A stretch of 64,000 nt of DNA, taken from Phocoena phocoena (taxonomy: Eukaryota; Chordata; Mammalia; Artiodactyla; Phocoenidae). Below, in pieces: positions 23,575 to 36,300 of the stretch. The number at the start of each line of letters is the position of its first letter. Position 1 is the stretch's first letter. The notes below the pieces were generated by a model. The model saw nothing but the letters and a program-made list of their open reading frames with translations, did no database searches and was not told the DNA's origin. A program made the position numbers and the translations under genes. The stretch spans positions 2,779,001 to 2,843,000 of the forward strand of contig NC_089239.1 in NCBI RefSeq assembly GCF_963924675.1. Reading direction: 5' to 3'.

Positions 23575-23738
23575 CTGGGGAAGAAAACGCACAGTATGAC
23601 CAAGAGAATCACCTACGATGTGTTCTTATTTCATACTCATCCACTGTCCTAACCGCTCGACAGGCGGACTCACCTGTCAAGGGGATGAACGGTACCCCTG
23701 CCCTTGGCTAGTGGAGGCCTAGAGGCACAGGGACCACT

Positions 23739-23766
23739 GGGGCGGGAGGGAGGGAGGGAGGGAAGG
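23739..23766. repeat. (GGGA)n simple repeat
   Basis: Short tandem GGGA tract in intron 14, likely length-polymorphic. Confidence 0.8.
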
Positions 23767-24227
23767 GGATGCGCAGAGGAGGTACCGCCAGGCTGAGGAT
23801 ATGAGCGCAAAGCAGGAACCGTGTCTGGGCAGGAAGGAACAGCATGCACAGGAGTATGTCACACGGGTGAAAACACACAGCCTCCCCGAGGTGCTGCAGG
23901 TAATTCAGAAAGGCTGGGGGTGGGCAGAGGTGGGAAGGTGGGAGCAGGTAGGCACGAGCTTTCTCCCACAGGTGATGGGAGCCAAGGAAAGTCACTTTCC
24001 CCCCGCAAAGTGACAAGGGACCAGCTCAGGCTGGCCTACAAGATGGCCCAGTCTGGCAGGGGTACAGAAGAGGGACAGAACAGTGTGGACCCAGAGGCAG
24101 GGAAACACTTTAAAAACAGAAAAATCTGGACTTTGCATAGCCCCGCCCCCCTGCAAATTAGGAATTAATTTCTGAAAACATCAGAGAAAGTGTTAATAAT
24201 AACTTAAAATAGCTAAAATTTATGAAT

Positions 24228-24370
24228 GTCCCGGTCTTAGAACCTTATGTGAATTAACTGATTTAGGTGCGCCTACTTATTTAGGTGCCACTGAATCACA
24301 GAGGGTGCAGTAACACTCCCGGGATGACCCGGCTAGTAAGCGGGGTCAAGTCCAGGCCCCGGCGCCAGGC
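24228..24370 (+). mobile_element. MIR SINE fragment (intron 14)
   Basis: Degraded MIR: CTTATGTGAATTAACTG, then GAATCACAGAGGGTGCAG and CCCGGCTAGTAAGCGGG, matching the MIR core and tail. It is an ancient mammalian repeat antisense to HGSNAT. Confidence 0.65.
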
Positions 24371-24545
24371 TGCACTCCTCTGCACCCACCCTCGGCTCTC
24401 CTGCAGGCGCAGATTTACCTGGAGAGCACATGGGGGGATTAAATACATTTATGAATAAAAGCACCCAATGTAAACTCTAAAGTGCTGCAGAGAGAAAGGC
24501 AGTATCTCTAAATAGGAAATTATTTCATCACCAAAATGTATATGC

Positions 24546-24705
24546 TGTAGACCTGCACTGTCCCACGTGGGAGCCACTGGCCACCTGTGACAATTTCAGT
24601 TTAAATTTAAATGACGTAAAATTAAAAACCAGTTCCTCCGTCAGACCAGCCATGTCTGAGGACTCAGCGGCCACATGGACAGCACACATGGAGCATTTTT
24701 ACCGT
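24546..24705. mobile_element. MER5-like hAT DNA transposon fragment (intron 14)
   Basis: Resembles MER5A-type hAT-Charlie elements: CACTGTCCCACGTGGGAGCC and GGCCACATGGACAGCAC near opposite ends in inverted arrangement, with an AT-rich middle (TTTAAATTTAAATGAC). Ancient and non-autonomous. The subfamily was not checked. Confidence 0.5.
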
Positions 24706-25243
24706 TGCAGAGCGCCCCCCCCACCAGGAGGCTGGACCCGGTCTTTCCCCTCCCCATCATCTCCCCTCAAATAATAGTTTCAAACACCAATAAGGAGAAC
24801 TTCAGCAAGGAAAATCTAGACTGCTCAGAATCCTAACAAAACATGTGAGAGAAGCCAAGAACAACCTGTACTGACTTTGGCATAAAATAGGCATAACCTG
24901 AAACTGTGTCAACTGTACACATAAGGTGACAGGTGACCTTCCAAAGACTGCCAGCCCAGCAGGGACCCCTCTCAGCCAGGGGCTGCTGTGCACCCACTGC
25001 CGAGATGAGCCATATGAATGACTTCTTTGGAGAATATAGGAATTATACCTAATTATTCGAAAGTGCTAAATTTTAGCAACCTCCGGTTTTGACAACCTGT
25101 CAAATATAAACAGAATTTATTAGGTCTGAAACACAGAAGATGTGCTTCCAGTTACTTATTTTAATCAAATGGTTTTTGGATTAGTAATGAAGCAATAACC
25201 ACGAACTGTCAGGAACATGCATTCTCATGAAATGAACAAATAC

Positions 25244-25330
25244 CTGAACTCCTAAAAATGCCATCACGATGGAGTTGATGGTCCCCAGGATGCCTTCTGG
25301 GTCGTAGGCCACCTCGGTGTGATAAAGCAC
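25244..25330 (-). CDS. HGSNAT: HGSNAT exon 14
   Basis: 87 bases, 29 codons: [20 protein letters not shown] then IVMAFLGVQ. It runs from a lumenal loop into a membrane helix and is unchanged from human as I recall it. The acceptor is CTGTCAG and the donor GTATTT. Confidence 0.97.
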
Positions 25331-26251
25331 CTGACAGGGCAGGACAAGAAGGCGGGACTCACCCAAGGATCACAAAAAGCACACAACAACTCACAGGCAA
25401 AATGCAAACTCGGATACACCCCAGTATTCAATATTTTTGGTTTTGCTGCAGAAATTCACTGCTAACTTATGGGGATGACGGGCAGAATACTCCTGGCCAA
25501 GAAAGTGTGTGGCATGTGACACTCTGGCATGTGACACTCTCCCCACATGGGAGACCGTGCTGGGCCCTGTGGCTGTGACACTACACGTCCCTAACCAGCT
25601 TCAAACACCACACATGACACCTTCTAATTTTCAGGTTTACTCTTTGCGGCCAACTCTACTGTAACATTGACAGCTTCCTTTCTTCTTTTAAGGCAGATAA
25701 CGATAAGAAAAATACCTTTGTATTATTTCATTATAAAAGAAATCGTTATTGTAGAAACGGCAGAAATTTGGAACCAGTCATTGCAGTGGGTGCTGGAAGG
25801 CACTGCCCAGCTATCTGGCCTCCGCCTGTCCATTCCACCCCTTTTGCAACTAAAGCATCCACTCCCCCGGCTGCTAGACGTATCCATGGCCCAAAGCTCT
25901 CAGCAGCTTCTGGATTTGTCCCTGAAGACAGCTGCCCCTCAGGAGTCGCCCTCTGGCCAGGCCATCACATCCCACCAGGGATGTCTAGGGCCTGGTCCCT
26001 CACCCCACTGAGAACAACCCTGAGGGGCCGCCCCAGCCCCCAGGAGACCAGCGGGGGCCTGCGTGTGGCTGTCCCCACTGCCCCGTCGTGTTTCCTCCAG
26101 ACCCACACGTGCTGATCCCAAAAGCACTGCCTGACAGACCTCCCTCACAGGAAGCTGTCCCCATACCTGAGATGTACAAGAAAGCACCTTGCTGCATACC
26201 TGACACCAGGCAGCCAAAGAAATGCCTACACGCCGCCCACAACCAACATTA

Positions 26252-26542
<291 letters not shown>

Positions 26543-26859
26543 TCACCCTCCAGACTTAGGAGCAGGGGGATGTACACTGGTGATGTGCGCGCCCACAAAG
26601 AGCCGCAAACACCCACCAGCCTGACGACCCCGGGGCGCCATGCACGTCCACTGCGGGGCCCCTGACTCGACGGCTGCCCGAAGGGTAAGGTGGGGGGCCC
26701 AACGTCCGTCCCACCGACCCTGGAAAACCTCACGGAGACAGGCCTCTGGACACGTGCCCAGACCCCCTCCCACACAAGGGGAGAGGAGAGAGAGGAAGGG
26801 AGGTCCCAATGTGGGAAATCGGACTTGGCAAAAAAGGGATTCCCGCAGGGCTGGCTCAC

Positions 26860-26981
26860 GTAGGGCATCCGGGAACAGGTAAGAAGAAGGTCAAGGCCAG
26901 CCAAACACCTTCCAGCATCAGGATGAAGAGCCACTGGGGCCAGCTGGATGTGATGTCCAGCAGAGAAAAGCAGCTTCTCTC
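26860..26981 (-). CDS. HGSNAT: HGSNAT exon 12
   Basis: 122 bases starting [20 protein letters not shown] and ending VPGCP plus two bases of Thr. It contains a long membrane helix ([20 protein letters not shown]). The acceptor is CTGCAG and the donor GTGAGC. Intron 12 is only 340 bases. Confidence 0.97.
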
Positions 26982-27205
26982 CTGCAGGGGCGGGGCGTAA
27001 AAAACGTGAACTAAATGCAAGTCGAATGGGAAACAATACACAGTGCAGTATGTGTACTCAGAAAATTCTCTGTGACGCTCCTCTTGGCCTTTATGGTAGT
27101 AACACAAAATAGACGCGTGTTTATTCCATATGTGGCATGTGGTCTAGATGCTTCATCTCTCTTATGATATAGCACAGTAAAATGCCAGGTAAGAAGGAAT
27201 CAGTG

Positions 27206-27758
27206 GACAATTCCACTCCTATACCCAAGAGATCTGAAGAGAGATGTTCGTACAAAAACTTGTACACAAATGGACACAGAATCACTATGCGTAATATCCA
27301 GAAAGTGGAAACAAGTCAAATATCCATCGCCTGATGACTGGATACAATATGTGGTACATTCATAAAATGGAATATTATTCAGAAGTAAAAAGGAATCAAG
27401 TACTGATGGTATAACATGGATAAACCTCAAAAAATATTCTGCTAAATGAAAGAAGCCAGACACAAAAAGCCACATATTCTGTAATTCCATTTCTAGGACA
27501 TGTCCAGAACAGGCAGATCTATAGACAGAGAGTAGATTGGGGGTTGCCTAGGGCTGGGGGGACCTGGGGTTGGAGAGCAGCTGGTAGTGAGGACAGGGTG
27601 TTTTGGGGGATAACGAAATTGTTCTAGAATTAGACAGTGGTGACGACTGCACTACTCCGTGAATATACTAAATAATCCCGCAATTTTACGCCTCAAATGT
27701 GTAAGCTTTATGGTATGTGAATTATATCTCAATAAAGCTATTATTTTAAAAAGAAATA
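27206..27758 (+). mobile_element. Old L1 3' end (intron 11)
   Basis: Contains the L1 3'-end phrases CACAAATGGACACAGAATC, AATATGTGGTACATTC and GGGGGTTGCCTAGGGCTGG, ending AATTATATCTCAATAAAGC with an A-rich tail. 5'-truncated and antisense to HGSNAT. Confidence 0.8.
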
Positions 27759-27761
27759 AAC

Positions 27762-28105
27762 GGACTTCCCTGGTGGCACAGTAATTAAGAATCTGCCTGC
27801 CAATGCAGGGGACACGGGTTCGAGCCCTGGTCCGGGAAGATCCCACATGCCGCGCTGCAACTAAGCCCGTGTGCCACAACTACTGAGCCTGCACTCTAGA
27901 GCCCGCGAGCCACAGCTATTGGGCCCGCGAGCCACAACTACTGAAGCCCACGCACCTGGAGCCCGTGCTCCGCAACAAGAGAAGCCACCGCAATGAGAAG
28001 CCCACGCACCGGAATGAAGAGTAGCCCCCGCTCGCCGCAACTAGAGAAAGCCTGCGCGCAGCAACAAAGACCCAACGCAGCCAAAAATAAATTAAATTAA
28101 ATTAA
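27762..28105 (+). mobile_element. Long CHR-type SINE (intron 11)
   Basis: Full long form: tRNA-like head (CTTCCCTGGTGGCACAGT, GGTTCGAGCCCTGG), then CAACTACTGAGCC repeats, GAGAAGCCACCGC and a TAAATTAAATTAAATT tail. It inserted into the tail of the old L1, flanked by AAAAGAAATA at about 27749-27758 and again at about 28104-28113. Confidence 0.95.
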
Positions 28106-29145
28106 AAGAAATATAGCTATATTTTTAAAAAGGAAAATAAAATTTAAGCTTTTGGAGCTCTTCTGGTTGAGGGAAGGAGAGGTGCAGCCCACCACTACTG
28201 GTGTCCCCCCAGCCCTGGGCTCCACCGTGGGACCTGGATGAGCCTCGCAGACCCTCCGGTTCCCCACAGCCAGCAAGGTCAGGTTTACATGTGCACATGG
28301 AGCCCCTGCGTGCCTTCCATAGCCTACAGCAGAGGGCACAGGTGCGCCAGCGGGGGTCGGGGGGCGTGGTGTGAAGGAGTGAAGTGTAAATGCTCTCCAA
28401 GCACGTAAAACCGAGGGATCATTACAGGAACAACCAAGAGGACCGGGGATTCAGTGATGAATTTGCTAGTTACCCACACAGGAAGGAGCTGGACAACAAA
28501 TACAGCTTTATTAACTTACTGTGAAGTAGGACCCCAAATGGAAGAATTTAAATATTTCCACCTGAAGTTTTACTTCCTTTGGGGGAAAAAAAATAGTTGT
28601 CACCTGAGTAAACTCAACTCAGCAATTTATAATGAGACAGAAAGTAATTTCAAAGGAGGTGAGATGCTCACATACTTCTTACAAAGAAGAAACAGGAAGC
28701 GGCCCAGGGCGGAACTGTCATCTCCTGGCCCGACATTGGCACTGTCCAAGTCCAACCTCTGCAGCATGTGTATAGACACTGAAATGTTCTGTGGGGTTTT
28801 TGTGTATCCTTACCACCAGGAAATTGAAAAACTGGCAGTAATTCCCCCAAGAGGCTGGACCAGCCAACTAGAAGATGGTGATGTTATTTAACGCCATCAC
28901 ATTCATTTGATTAATGGAAACTGAAATATGTGTTAAGAGGGTAGATCTCATGTTTTGTGTTTTTTACCACAATTTAAAAGAAGATTGATATAAAGACTAA
29001 ATAAAAATAACTAATTGAAGAGAAAAAAGAATGTTTTTGACTGAGTTAAAGAGTCTTGTAGTCTCTGGTACTGCACTCAAAACTAAAGAAAGTTCTAGCA
29101 CCTAAACAGGGACCTCTCCCCCTTTTATAATGCAGGGTTTCTCAC

Positions 29146-29261
29146 CGAGGTGCAGATCTCAGGCACGGGCTTGGCAAAGAGCAGCTCCAACACGGCGACC
29201 ACAAAGTAGGTGCCCCCGAGCCGCTGGAGCACACCGGGGATGCGCGTCTTCTCCCAGGACA
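29146..29261 (-). CDS. HGSNAT: HGSNAT exon 11
   Basis: 116 bases. Two bases complete a Leu codon, then [20 protein letters not shown], a membrane helix, and [11 protein letters not shown]. Human has Asp-Lys-Val at the start (Glu-Lys-Thr here) and Val where this has the second Gly. The acceptor is CCCGCAG and the donor GTGAGA. Confidence 0.97.
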
Positions 29262-29719
29262 CTGCGGGATGCACAGGGTACGGGGGTGTCAGCCAGCACT
29301 TGCTCACTTCACCCCAAGACGACACCACTGTTTCCTGAGGCGGGAGACAGACTTCCATTGCACCTGAGGAAGTTAAGCTCTTGGAGACGGAAACACACGT
29401 GGTCAAGGGCCTGGCTCACACACGGCAGTGAGGCTGGGCTGAGAGCAAGGGTCCAGCTCGGTGTGGGGATAAAGCGTGGACGCCCTCGGCCCTGAAGCCC
29501 TGCCCCACCCCGCCCCGGCCTTTCCCATCAGGAGTGTGGACTCAACTCACATCCAGCAGGAACCTGCAGACCCAGCGCAGCCCGTGGACTGTCCCTGCCA
29601 TGCAGGCTACGTGACTGTATCACTGCCCGAGGGTAACCCTGTAAGGACCCCCGCAGTGTGTCCTCCTGGGAACAGCGGCCCTCTGTTGGGTGATCCATCA
29701 AATGGACTTTTCTGTGACA

Positions 29720-29900
29720 CCTTCCCTTAGCACCCCACCTCCTCCCGTCACCTGAAGCCTTAGTGCTTCTTGCCTGAGGGGTTCACCTGGCACCTGCCTG
29801 GATAAGTACGTCTTCTTTCTGCTAATGACACCGTAAGCCCCTTGAGGACGGTGGCCGCTGCCTTCCCCAGTTCCGACACTGGTCCCCAGAACAGGGCTCA
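29720..29900 (+). mobile_element. L2-like fragment (intron 10)
   Basis: Contains GTAAGCCCCTTGAGGACGG and CCAGAACAGGGCTCAC, which resemble the L2 3' end. Ancient and weak. Confidence 0.4.
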
Positions 29901-30336
29901 CATCCTTCCCTCAGCTTTCCTGTCCCTCTCACGCCACTCAGTGACAGAGATGTCATACCTTTCCTGCAGCCCGGGGGCATTCAGGTGATGGCAAGGTGGA
30001 CCCTTGAACAACAGCCTTACTGTGAAAGCTGGTGAAACCAAAGTGGCAGGAGGGCGGCTCTGAGAAACAGTGGCCTGGTCTGGTCCCTGCTCTGCCCTTC
30101 ACTACACACGGACACAGCACCTCACTCTCCCGGCCCCAGGGTCTTCCTTTGTACAGAAGGGTTTGAGTGGACTTGGTGGCACCTCCCAGGCCTAAAATTC
30201 CAAGATAGTAATAATAATAATGCCCAAAGTCATACAAGCATTAGATATACTTTTCTAGTAACTGTTCTTTTTGCAGGTACATGAGATGGAGAAACTGCAT
30301 TTCTTTCAAATTATAACACATCGTTTCCCTATTTCA

Positions 30337-30570
<234 letters not shown>

Positions 30571-30789
30571 TCAACTTTGTCTCTGCGTGATGAGTATTTT
30601 ATAATCTACTACATAAGAGAAGCAACACATGATTTTTGAAAGAAACTGACGATTGAAACCACATCCGGTTTAGTGGTGGAGAAGAATCAAGATGTTGGGC
30701 TGGAAGGACTGTGCACCTTCTCGTCCCATCTTAGAGGGAGATCCTTTGGGACTGACTACAGCTTCCACGGACAAGCCTTCCATCAAAGA

Positions 30790-30965
30790 CAGACAAACCA
30801 CCAGGTATAAAATAAGCTACAAGGATGTACTGTACAACATAAGGAATACCAATATTCTATAATAACTATAAACGGGGTGTACCCTTTAAAAATCGTGAAT
30901 CCCTATATTGTACACCTGTAACTTATATAATATTGTACATCAACTATACGTCAATTAAAACAAAA
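30790..30965 (+). mobile_element. L1 3'-end fragment (intron 9)
   Basis: ACAAGGATGTACTGTACAAC, TTGTACACCTGTAACTT and CATCAACTATACGTCAATT are the usual end of L1 3' UTRs. 5'-truncated to under 200 bases. Confidence 0.8.
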
Positions 30966-31180
30966 GGAACTCCTCCCCCACTCAGATAAACCTGAGTTCA
31001 CGTTAGCAGTGAAACACTGGGGACCAAAGACGCAAACCAGTGGCTGGTCCTGCCTATAAATGATGGAGGCAAGTCGCTCAAAGCATCTCAGCAAAGACAC
31101 AAGAGCCACGCTGTGCAGGGGCCAGAGTCCCTCAGCAGGGGAATGCTCCGGGCAGAGCGGGGTACTCCACTATTATTTTA

Positions 31181-31515
31181 TTTTATTTTATTAATTAATT
31201 TATTTATTTAACTTGTTTATTTATTTATTTTGGCTGCATTGGGTCTTCGTTGCTGCACACGGGCTTCCTCTAGTTGTGGTGAGCAGGGACTACTCTTCGT
31301 TGCGGTGCACGGGCTTCTCATTGCGGTGGCTTCTCTTGTTGCGGAGCATGGGCTCTAGGCACACAGGCTTCAGTAGTTGTGGCTCGTGGGCTCAGTAGTT
31401 GTGGCGCACGGGCTCAGTTGCTCCGTGGCATGTGGGATATTCCTGGACCAGGGCTTGAACCCATGCCCCCTGCATTGGCAGGCAGGTTCTTAACCACTGC
31501 ACCACCAGGGAAGTC
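31181..31515 (-). mobile_element. Long CHR-type SINE (intron 9)
   Basis: Reverse-oriented long form, so sense to HGSNAT. It is flanked by a perfect 16-bp duplication CTCCACTATTATTTTA (31165-31180 and 31516-31531). The tail is a TTTA-type run at 31181-31228. The tRNA-like head ends at 31515. Confidence 0.96.
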
Positions 31516-31948
31516 CTCCACTATTATTTTAAAGTGTAACTTATTACTATCCTTAACGGCTACATAATTATCAGTATTCTCTGATACTGATATACTGCAT
31601 ACCTTTTAGGAACTAACATATTTAAATTTATTTTCAGGATTAGTGGAATATTCAGAATTTATGATTTCCTACGCGATTCCAGGATCTTGTACATCATATC
31701 CACACTAATAAAACGTTCCCTCTGAAATCAGCAGTCTTTTATTCTCACGTGTCTTAGATAAGCACGAGGCCAAGTGTCAGAACGATTCAGGAACCCGGCT
31801 TTCGGAAGGACCTCATCACGCCACCACCTGTGGGCAGCACAGGCCCACAGCCCGGAACTCAAGGCTGGTGTCGGGAAGGTCCAGCATCCGCTGAAAACAA
31901 AACTTTGCAGATGGGCTGTGAAGAGCAGATGGTGGATTTGCAACTCAC

Positions 31949-31979
31949 CACGGGAACACAAGGTCAGCCACCGTCAGTC
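31949..31979 (-). CDS. HGSNAT: HGSNAT exon 9 (31-base micro-exon)
   Basis: Two bases finish a Gly codon, then LTVADLVFP and two bases of a Trp codon. Exons 8 and 10 have the matching phases, and the residues equal human. The acceptor is GCTGCAG and the donor GTGAGT. Too short to be found by open-frame scans alone. Confidence 0.96.
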
Positions 31980-32577
31980 CTGCAGCAGAACAGAAGCACG
32001 ACAGTGAGGAAAGGACCGGGAACGCCGGTGCTCCCTGACCCGGGAAGGCTTCCATCTCACACTGACGGGGAAAGCCCTGGGTAAACCTCATGAAGCAGCA
32101 CCGAGCTCCCTGGACTCTGTGGCCAGGGGCCAGCCCAGGCGCCACCTGAGAGCACCCCTGCTGTGGGAGCACCACAGAGAAGTGTGCGGACAATCTGTGA
32201 TCTTAGGCAGATCTTACTCAAAACCCATCCTAAAGCAACCCCCCAGCCAGATTCACAGCCACTGTTCAGCACCACTCTGACCACCCCGAGCTCCACGGCA
32301 TCCCCAGGAGGACCATGAGTCTCGGGGCAGGACGCCCGTGCGGCTGAGGCACAGGGCACACCTAGGAGAGCACAGGGATCGTTTACAACGTGATGACAGC
32401 GAAGCATCTCGGAGCCAGAGCACATGAAAGGAAGGACAGAGCTGAAGGCTGACAGAATGACCTAAGGGGCCTCTGTGGGGCTCACCTCTGGAACCCCTGG
32501 GGGACGCCAAGGAGCCCTCCTACCTGCGGCTCTCAGAGGGCCCGCGTCTGCAAGGCGACCTCTCGGCGGTGTCTTAC

Positions 32578-32654
32578 CGTTCCAACTCGCGTGCTTGAAG
32601 TACCAGTATCTCCCACCTCCGTAGTTCACAAAGACCATGAGGGTGAGAGCGATC
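32578..32654 (-). CDS. HGSNAT: HGSNAT exon 8 (catalytic histidine)
   Basis: 77 bases. One base ends a Gly codon, then [20 protein letters not shown] and HASWN plus one base. The His of Lys-His-Ala-Ser corresponds to human His269, the residue reported as catalytic, and it is kept. A membrane helix precedes it. Human has Ile-Leu where this has Thr-Leu, and Lys where this has Arg. The acceptor is TTTGCAG and the donor GTAAGA. Confidence 0.97.
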
Positions 32655-32934
32655 CTGCAAAGCCACAAAGATACACTCTCAGGGCCTGGGCATGTGACAA
32701 GGATGGCCCGGCTACAGGACACAGGTGCCGTCATGATACAAGCAGACACTGAAAAAGCAGGAAACTCCCACTTCTAACCATCACGGTTAGGACCCCGCGC
32801 TAAAGCCCTCTCTGCCAACGTTTCCAACACGACGTCTGAAGAAAAACTTACACCAACACTGAACTGTGTAACTTGAAAATGGTGCAAAACATTCCCGATC
32901 ACTCCACTTTGTGCTAATTACTTAGATGTCTCAG

Positions 32935-33145
32935 GTTAAAGAACTGTAGTGGGAGGGGACAGTCTTTAGGGTCAAGCCCTGGGTCCCTCTCTCTTAGGAG
33001 CCACTGGACCTCAGGTGAGCCCCTCATCAGTTCTCTGTGAGGAGGGACACCCCTGACCTGGGGACCACAGGCACCACGATGGAGAGTAACGTACATCACA
33101 GCACCTAAACGGTGCTTGAAACATCTTAGCACTTAATCAATGTCG
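32935..33145 (+). mobile_element. Degraded MIR-like SINE (intron 7)
   Basis: Weak MIR resemblance ending GTGCTTGAAACATCTTAGC and ACTTAATCAATG. Ancient and antisense to HGSNAT. Confidence 0.45.
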
Positions 33146-33269
33146 ACTCCCATCCACCTGTGAACATCTCCGAACGAAAGAGGAATACAATAAAACAGAT
33201 TCTGCATGTGCTGTTGTCTGCTGCTAATTTCTCAGAATACGAGGAATAAAAACGTTAGTATGTCAGTGG

Positions 33270-33475
33270 GTGATTTGTGGGCACTCTGGAGCCCAACTTA
33301 CTCAACTCTGTGGCTCAATTTCTTTACCTGTGAAACAGGTGTATTATTAAAAGTATATACTTCATTGGATTGCTAAAAGATTAAAGAAATTAAGACAAGC
33401 TGGAACAGTGCTTGGCATACCATGAGGACTCAAAACTGTGAGCAGTGGTTACTATTAGTATCATTACTGTTATTA
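33270..33475 (+). mobile_element. MIR SINE (intron 7)
   Basis: MIR features: CTGTGGCTCAATTTCTTTAC, CTGTGAAACAGGTG, GGAACAGTGCTTGGCATAC and a GTTACTATTAGTATC tail. Confidence 0.8.
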
Positions 33476-34110
33476 CTGCCTGGCTTTGGACACACACACA
33501 GGAGCACGTAGAGCTCGGGAAGCTGGGTCAGTTATCAGGTTATCACTGGAGTTTGAAGGGCCTCAGTGGGAGAAAGAGAAGACCTGACACCTAGATATTG
33601 CTTTTCAGCCATACAGTCTTAGACTCTATTTTCAGAGTTTGGTCCTGGCCTTCGTTCTTTTCCCAGAACTGGAAAATAACAATTTACTGCAGGACTCTGT
33701 GGATTTGCTGTCAGTTGATATCCGAGCTGCTGTGTGAATGGTGGAGGAGGCCGAGGGCTATCCCGGGTTCCGTTTCCAGACTGGGGCACTGGCCCATTGG
33801 TCCAGGGCTGAGCGGACACGGGGCCCTCGGGCAGCTGCTCACACGTGTGAGTGGCTTTCTCAGCAGCACCTGTGCACCAGGGGAGACGGGCTCCGGCCTC
33901 TCCCACTGCTGCTCTCCAGTGACACGTCACCCTGGCTCTCGTGACAGTTTTCAAGTCACGAGAGGCTGCCGATTTCTCTTTAGGGCAGGAAATCCTTTCT
34001 AGCCTACAGAGTAAAAGGCACGTGAAATGCCTCCCGCTGCAAGTGGGTGGACTTGTGAACGTGCCACCCGAGGCCACCTGTGCCCACGGGTCACCAGGGA
34101 GCCCACGTAC

Positions 34111-34208
34111 CCGCGGAACGTGTCCACGCTGCGGAGGCGCAGGGGGGCCGCCGACTGACGCCAGGCCTCTGGTGGGGGGTCGCCCGCCCTGCTCGGAGAC
34201 CCCAGCTC
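34111..34208 (-). CDS. HGSNAT: HGSNAT exon 7 (cytosolic loop, 4 codons shorter than human)
   Basis: 98 bases: [32 protein letters not shown] and two bases of Gly. It encodes the cytosolic loop after the first helix and the start of the conserved acyltransferase core (RSVDTFRG). Compared with human, four residues are missing between SPSR and the APLRLRS segment, and the region is Pro/Gly-rich and GC-rich. The frame is kept. The acceptor is CCGGCAG and the donor GTACGT. Confidence 0.95.
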
Positions 34209-34581
34209 CTGCCGGAAAAGAGGAGAAAAATGCAAACAGTTCATAATACAAAAGAGTAAACTATACTTTCCTGTGTTTTAGGGAAGAAATTAGCAGAGTG
34301 AAAGCCAAGGATCATTGTTCTGGGTAATACTTTAATTTGCTTTTGTAAAGACCCCGCCTAGAGGTTAGGTTTTTCACTTTATTTGTTTATGTGCCGCCTG
34401 CTGAGCTCTCCGTGGCCATGCTGATAAATGACCACAAAGGAGCAAGAGTACCAGCAAGTGTGTCCAAAAGTGGACACAGATACGTCCATGTTAATCAATT
34501 AACACAGTATGTTTAATCATCACAGCAGGCCATCCCATGTATAGATTTAATACTGATGTCTCTCACTCTTTTGTCTTCATC

Positions 34582-34795
34582 TTTTTTTTTTTTTCGGTAC
34601 GCGGGCCTCTCACCGTTGTGGCCTCTCCCGTTGCGGAGCACAGGCTCCGGACATGCAGGCTCAGCAGCCGTGGCTCATGGGCCCAGCCGCTCCACGGCAT
34701 GTGGGATCTTCCTGGACCGGGGCACAAACCTGTGTCCCCTGCATCGGCAGGCGGGCTCTCAACCACTGCGCCACCAGGGAAGCCCATCATCCTGA
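34582..34795 (-). mobile_element. Short CHR SINE (intron 6)
   Basis: Reverse-oriented young-form SINE, sense to HGSNAT. It has a T run at 34582-34594, GGGCCTCTCACCGTTGTGG, CCAGCCGCTCCACGGCATG, and the head CACCAGGGAAGCCC at the right. No clear duplication was identified. Confidence 0.93.
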
Positions 34796-35075
34796 TACTC
34801 TCTACTTAAACGGATTGATTCAACAGTGCTGCCTGAAGAGTGAAAACCATCTCCACACCCAGCATCACAAAGCAGCTCAAGCTCCAGCCTCACAAAGACG
34901 GGGGCGGGGAGGGGGCACCCTTCACGGGGCCAGCGAGGACTGCTGTTTACCAAGAAGGCAGGACACATGACCTGGCCTCGCACAGCATGAGATAATTAAG
35001 ATTACTAAACAGCGGACTGTAAATCCGAATCTAGGAAAACACCCAGAGCACAGACGATGCGTTTTAACAACTCAC

Positions 35076-35145
35076 AGAATTGATGAGGCCATCCGTTTCC
35101 TGAGAATTTATGGCTTTAGAAATCCAATCACGAAAGTCTTCCAAG
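35076..35145 (-). CDS. HGSNAT: HGSNAT exon 6 (cytosolic loop, sorting motif)
   Basis: 70 bases. One base ends a Ser codon, then LEDFRDWISKAINSQETDGL and INS. The loop holds Glu-Thr-Asp-Gly-Leu-Ile, which fits the acidic dileucine lysosomal-sorting consensus ExxxLI; human has Arg for the Gly. The acceptor is TTTACAG and the donor GTGAGT. Confidence 0.96.
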
Positions 35146-36300
35146 CTGTAAATAAATGAAAGGCCTGGTTGATTTGTTTTCCTCGGCAGAATTTTCAGAA
35201 TGGTATCATATTGAAAGGAAATTAATTTAAAGTTCACATTCTACACAAGTCAAAGAATTAAACATTTTAAAGTGTTTTAATGAAACGGAAGTAGAAATCC
35301 AAGTACTTTCAAATGCTTCACCCTAACAGCATGGTCTCCTGATCGATGAGACAGGAATAAAGACAGAGCTTTCGTTCAAGGGTGTTGTGAGGAAGATGGC
35401 AGAGTACAAGGACGTGCGCTCACTCCCTCCTGCGAGAGCACCAGAATCACAACTAACTGCTGGACAATCATCGACAGGAAGACACTGGAACTCTCCAAAA
35501 AAGATACCCCACATCCAAAGACAAAGGAGAAGCCACAATGAGATGGGCAGGGGGGCACGCAATCACAGTAAAATCAAATCCCATAACTGTTGGGTGGGTG
35601 ACTCACAAACTGGAGCACACTTATACCACCGAAGTCCACCCACTAGAGTGAGGGTTCTGAGCCCCACGTCAGGCTTCCCAACCTGGGTGTCTGGCAACGG
35701 GAGGAGGAATTTCTAGAGAATCAGACTTTGAAGGCTAGCCGGATTTGATTGCAGGACTTTGACAGGACTGGGGGAAACAGAGACTCCACTCGTGGAGGGC
35801 ACCCACAAAGTGGTGTGCGCATCGGGACCCAGGGGAAGGAGCAGTGACCCCATAGGAGACTGACCCAGACATACCTGCTAGTGTTGGAGGGTGTCCTACA
35901 GAGGCTTGTCTGTAAGAGGGGGTGTCTGTGTCTCACTGTGAGGACAAGGGCACTGGAAGCAGAAGTTCTGGGAAGTACTCCTTGGCTTGAGCCCTCCCAG
36001 AGTTCGCCATTAGCCCCACCAAAGAGCCCAGGTATGCTCCAGGGTTGGGTCGTCTCAGACAAAACAACCAACAGGGAGGGAGCACAGCCCCACCCATCAG
36101 CAGACAAGCAGATTAAGTTTTACTGACCTGTGTCCACCACAGCAACACCCAGCTCTACCCACCACCAGTCCCTCCCAACAGGAAACATGCACAAGCCTCT
36201 AAGATAGCCTCATCCACCAGAGGGCAGACAGCAGAAGCAAGAAGAACTACAATCCTGCAGCCTGTGGAACAAAAACCACATTCACAGAAAGACAGACAAG

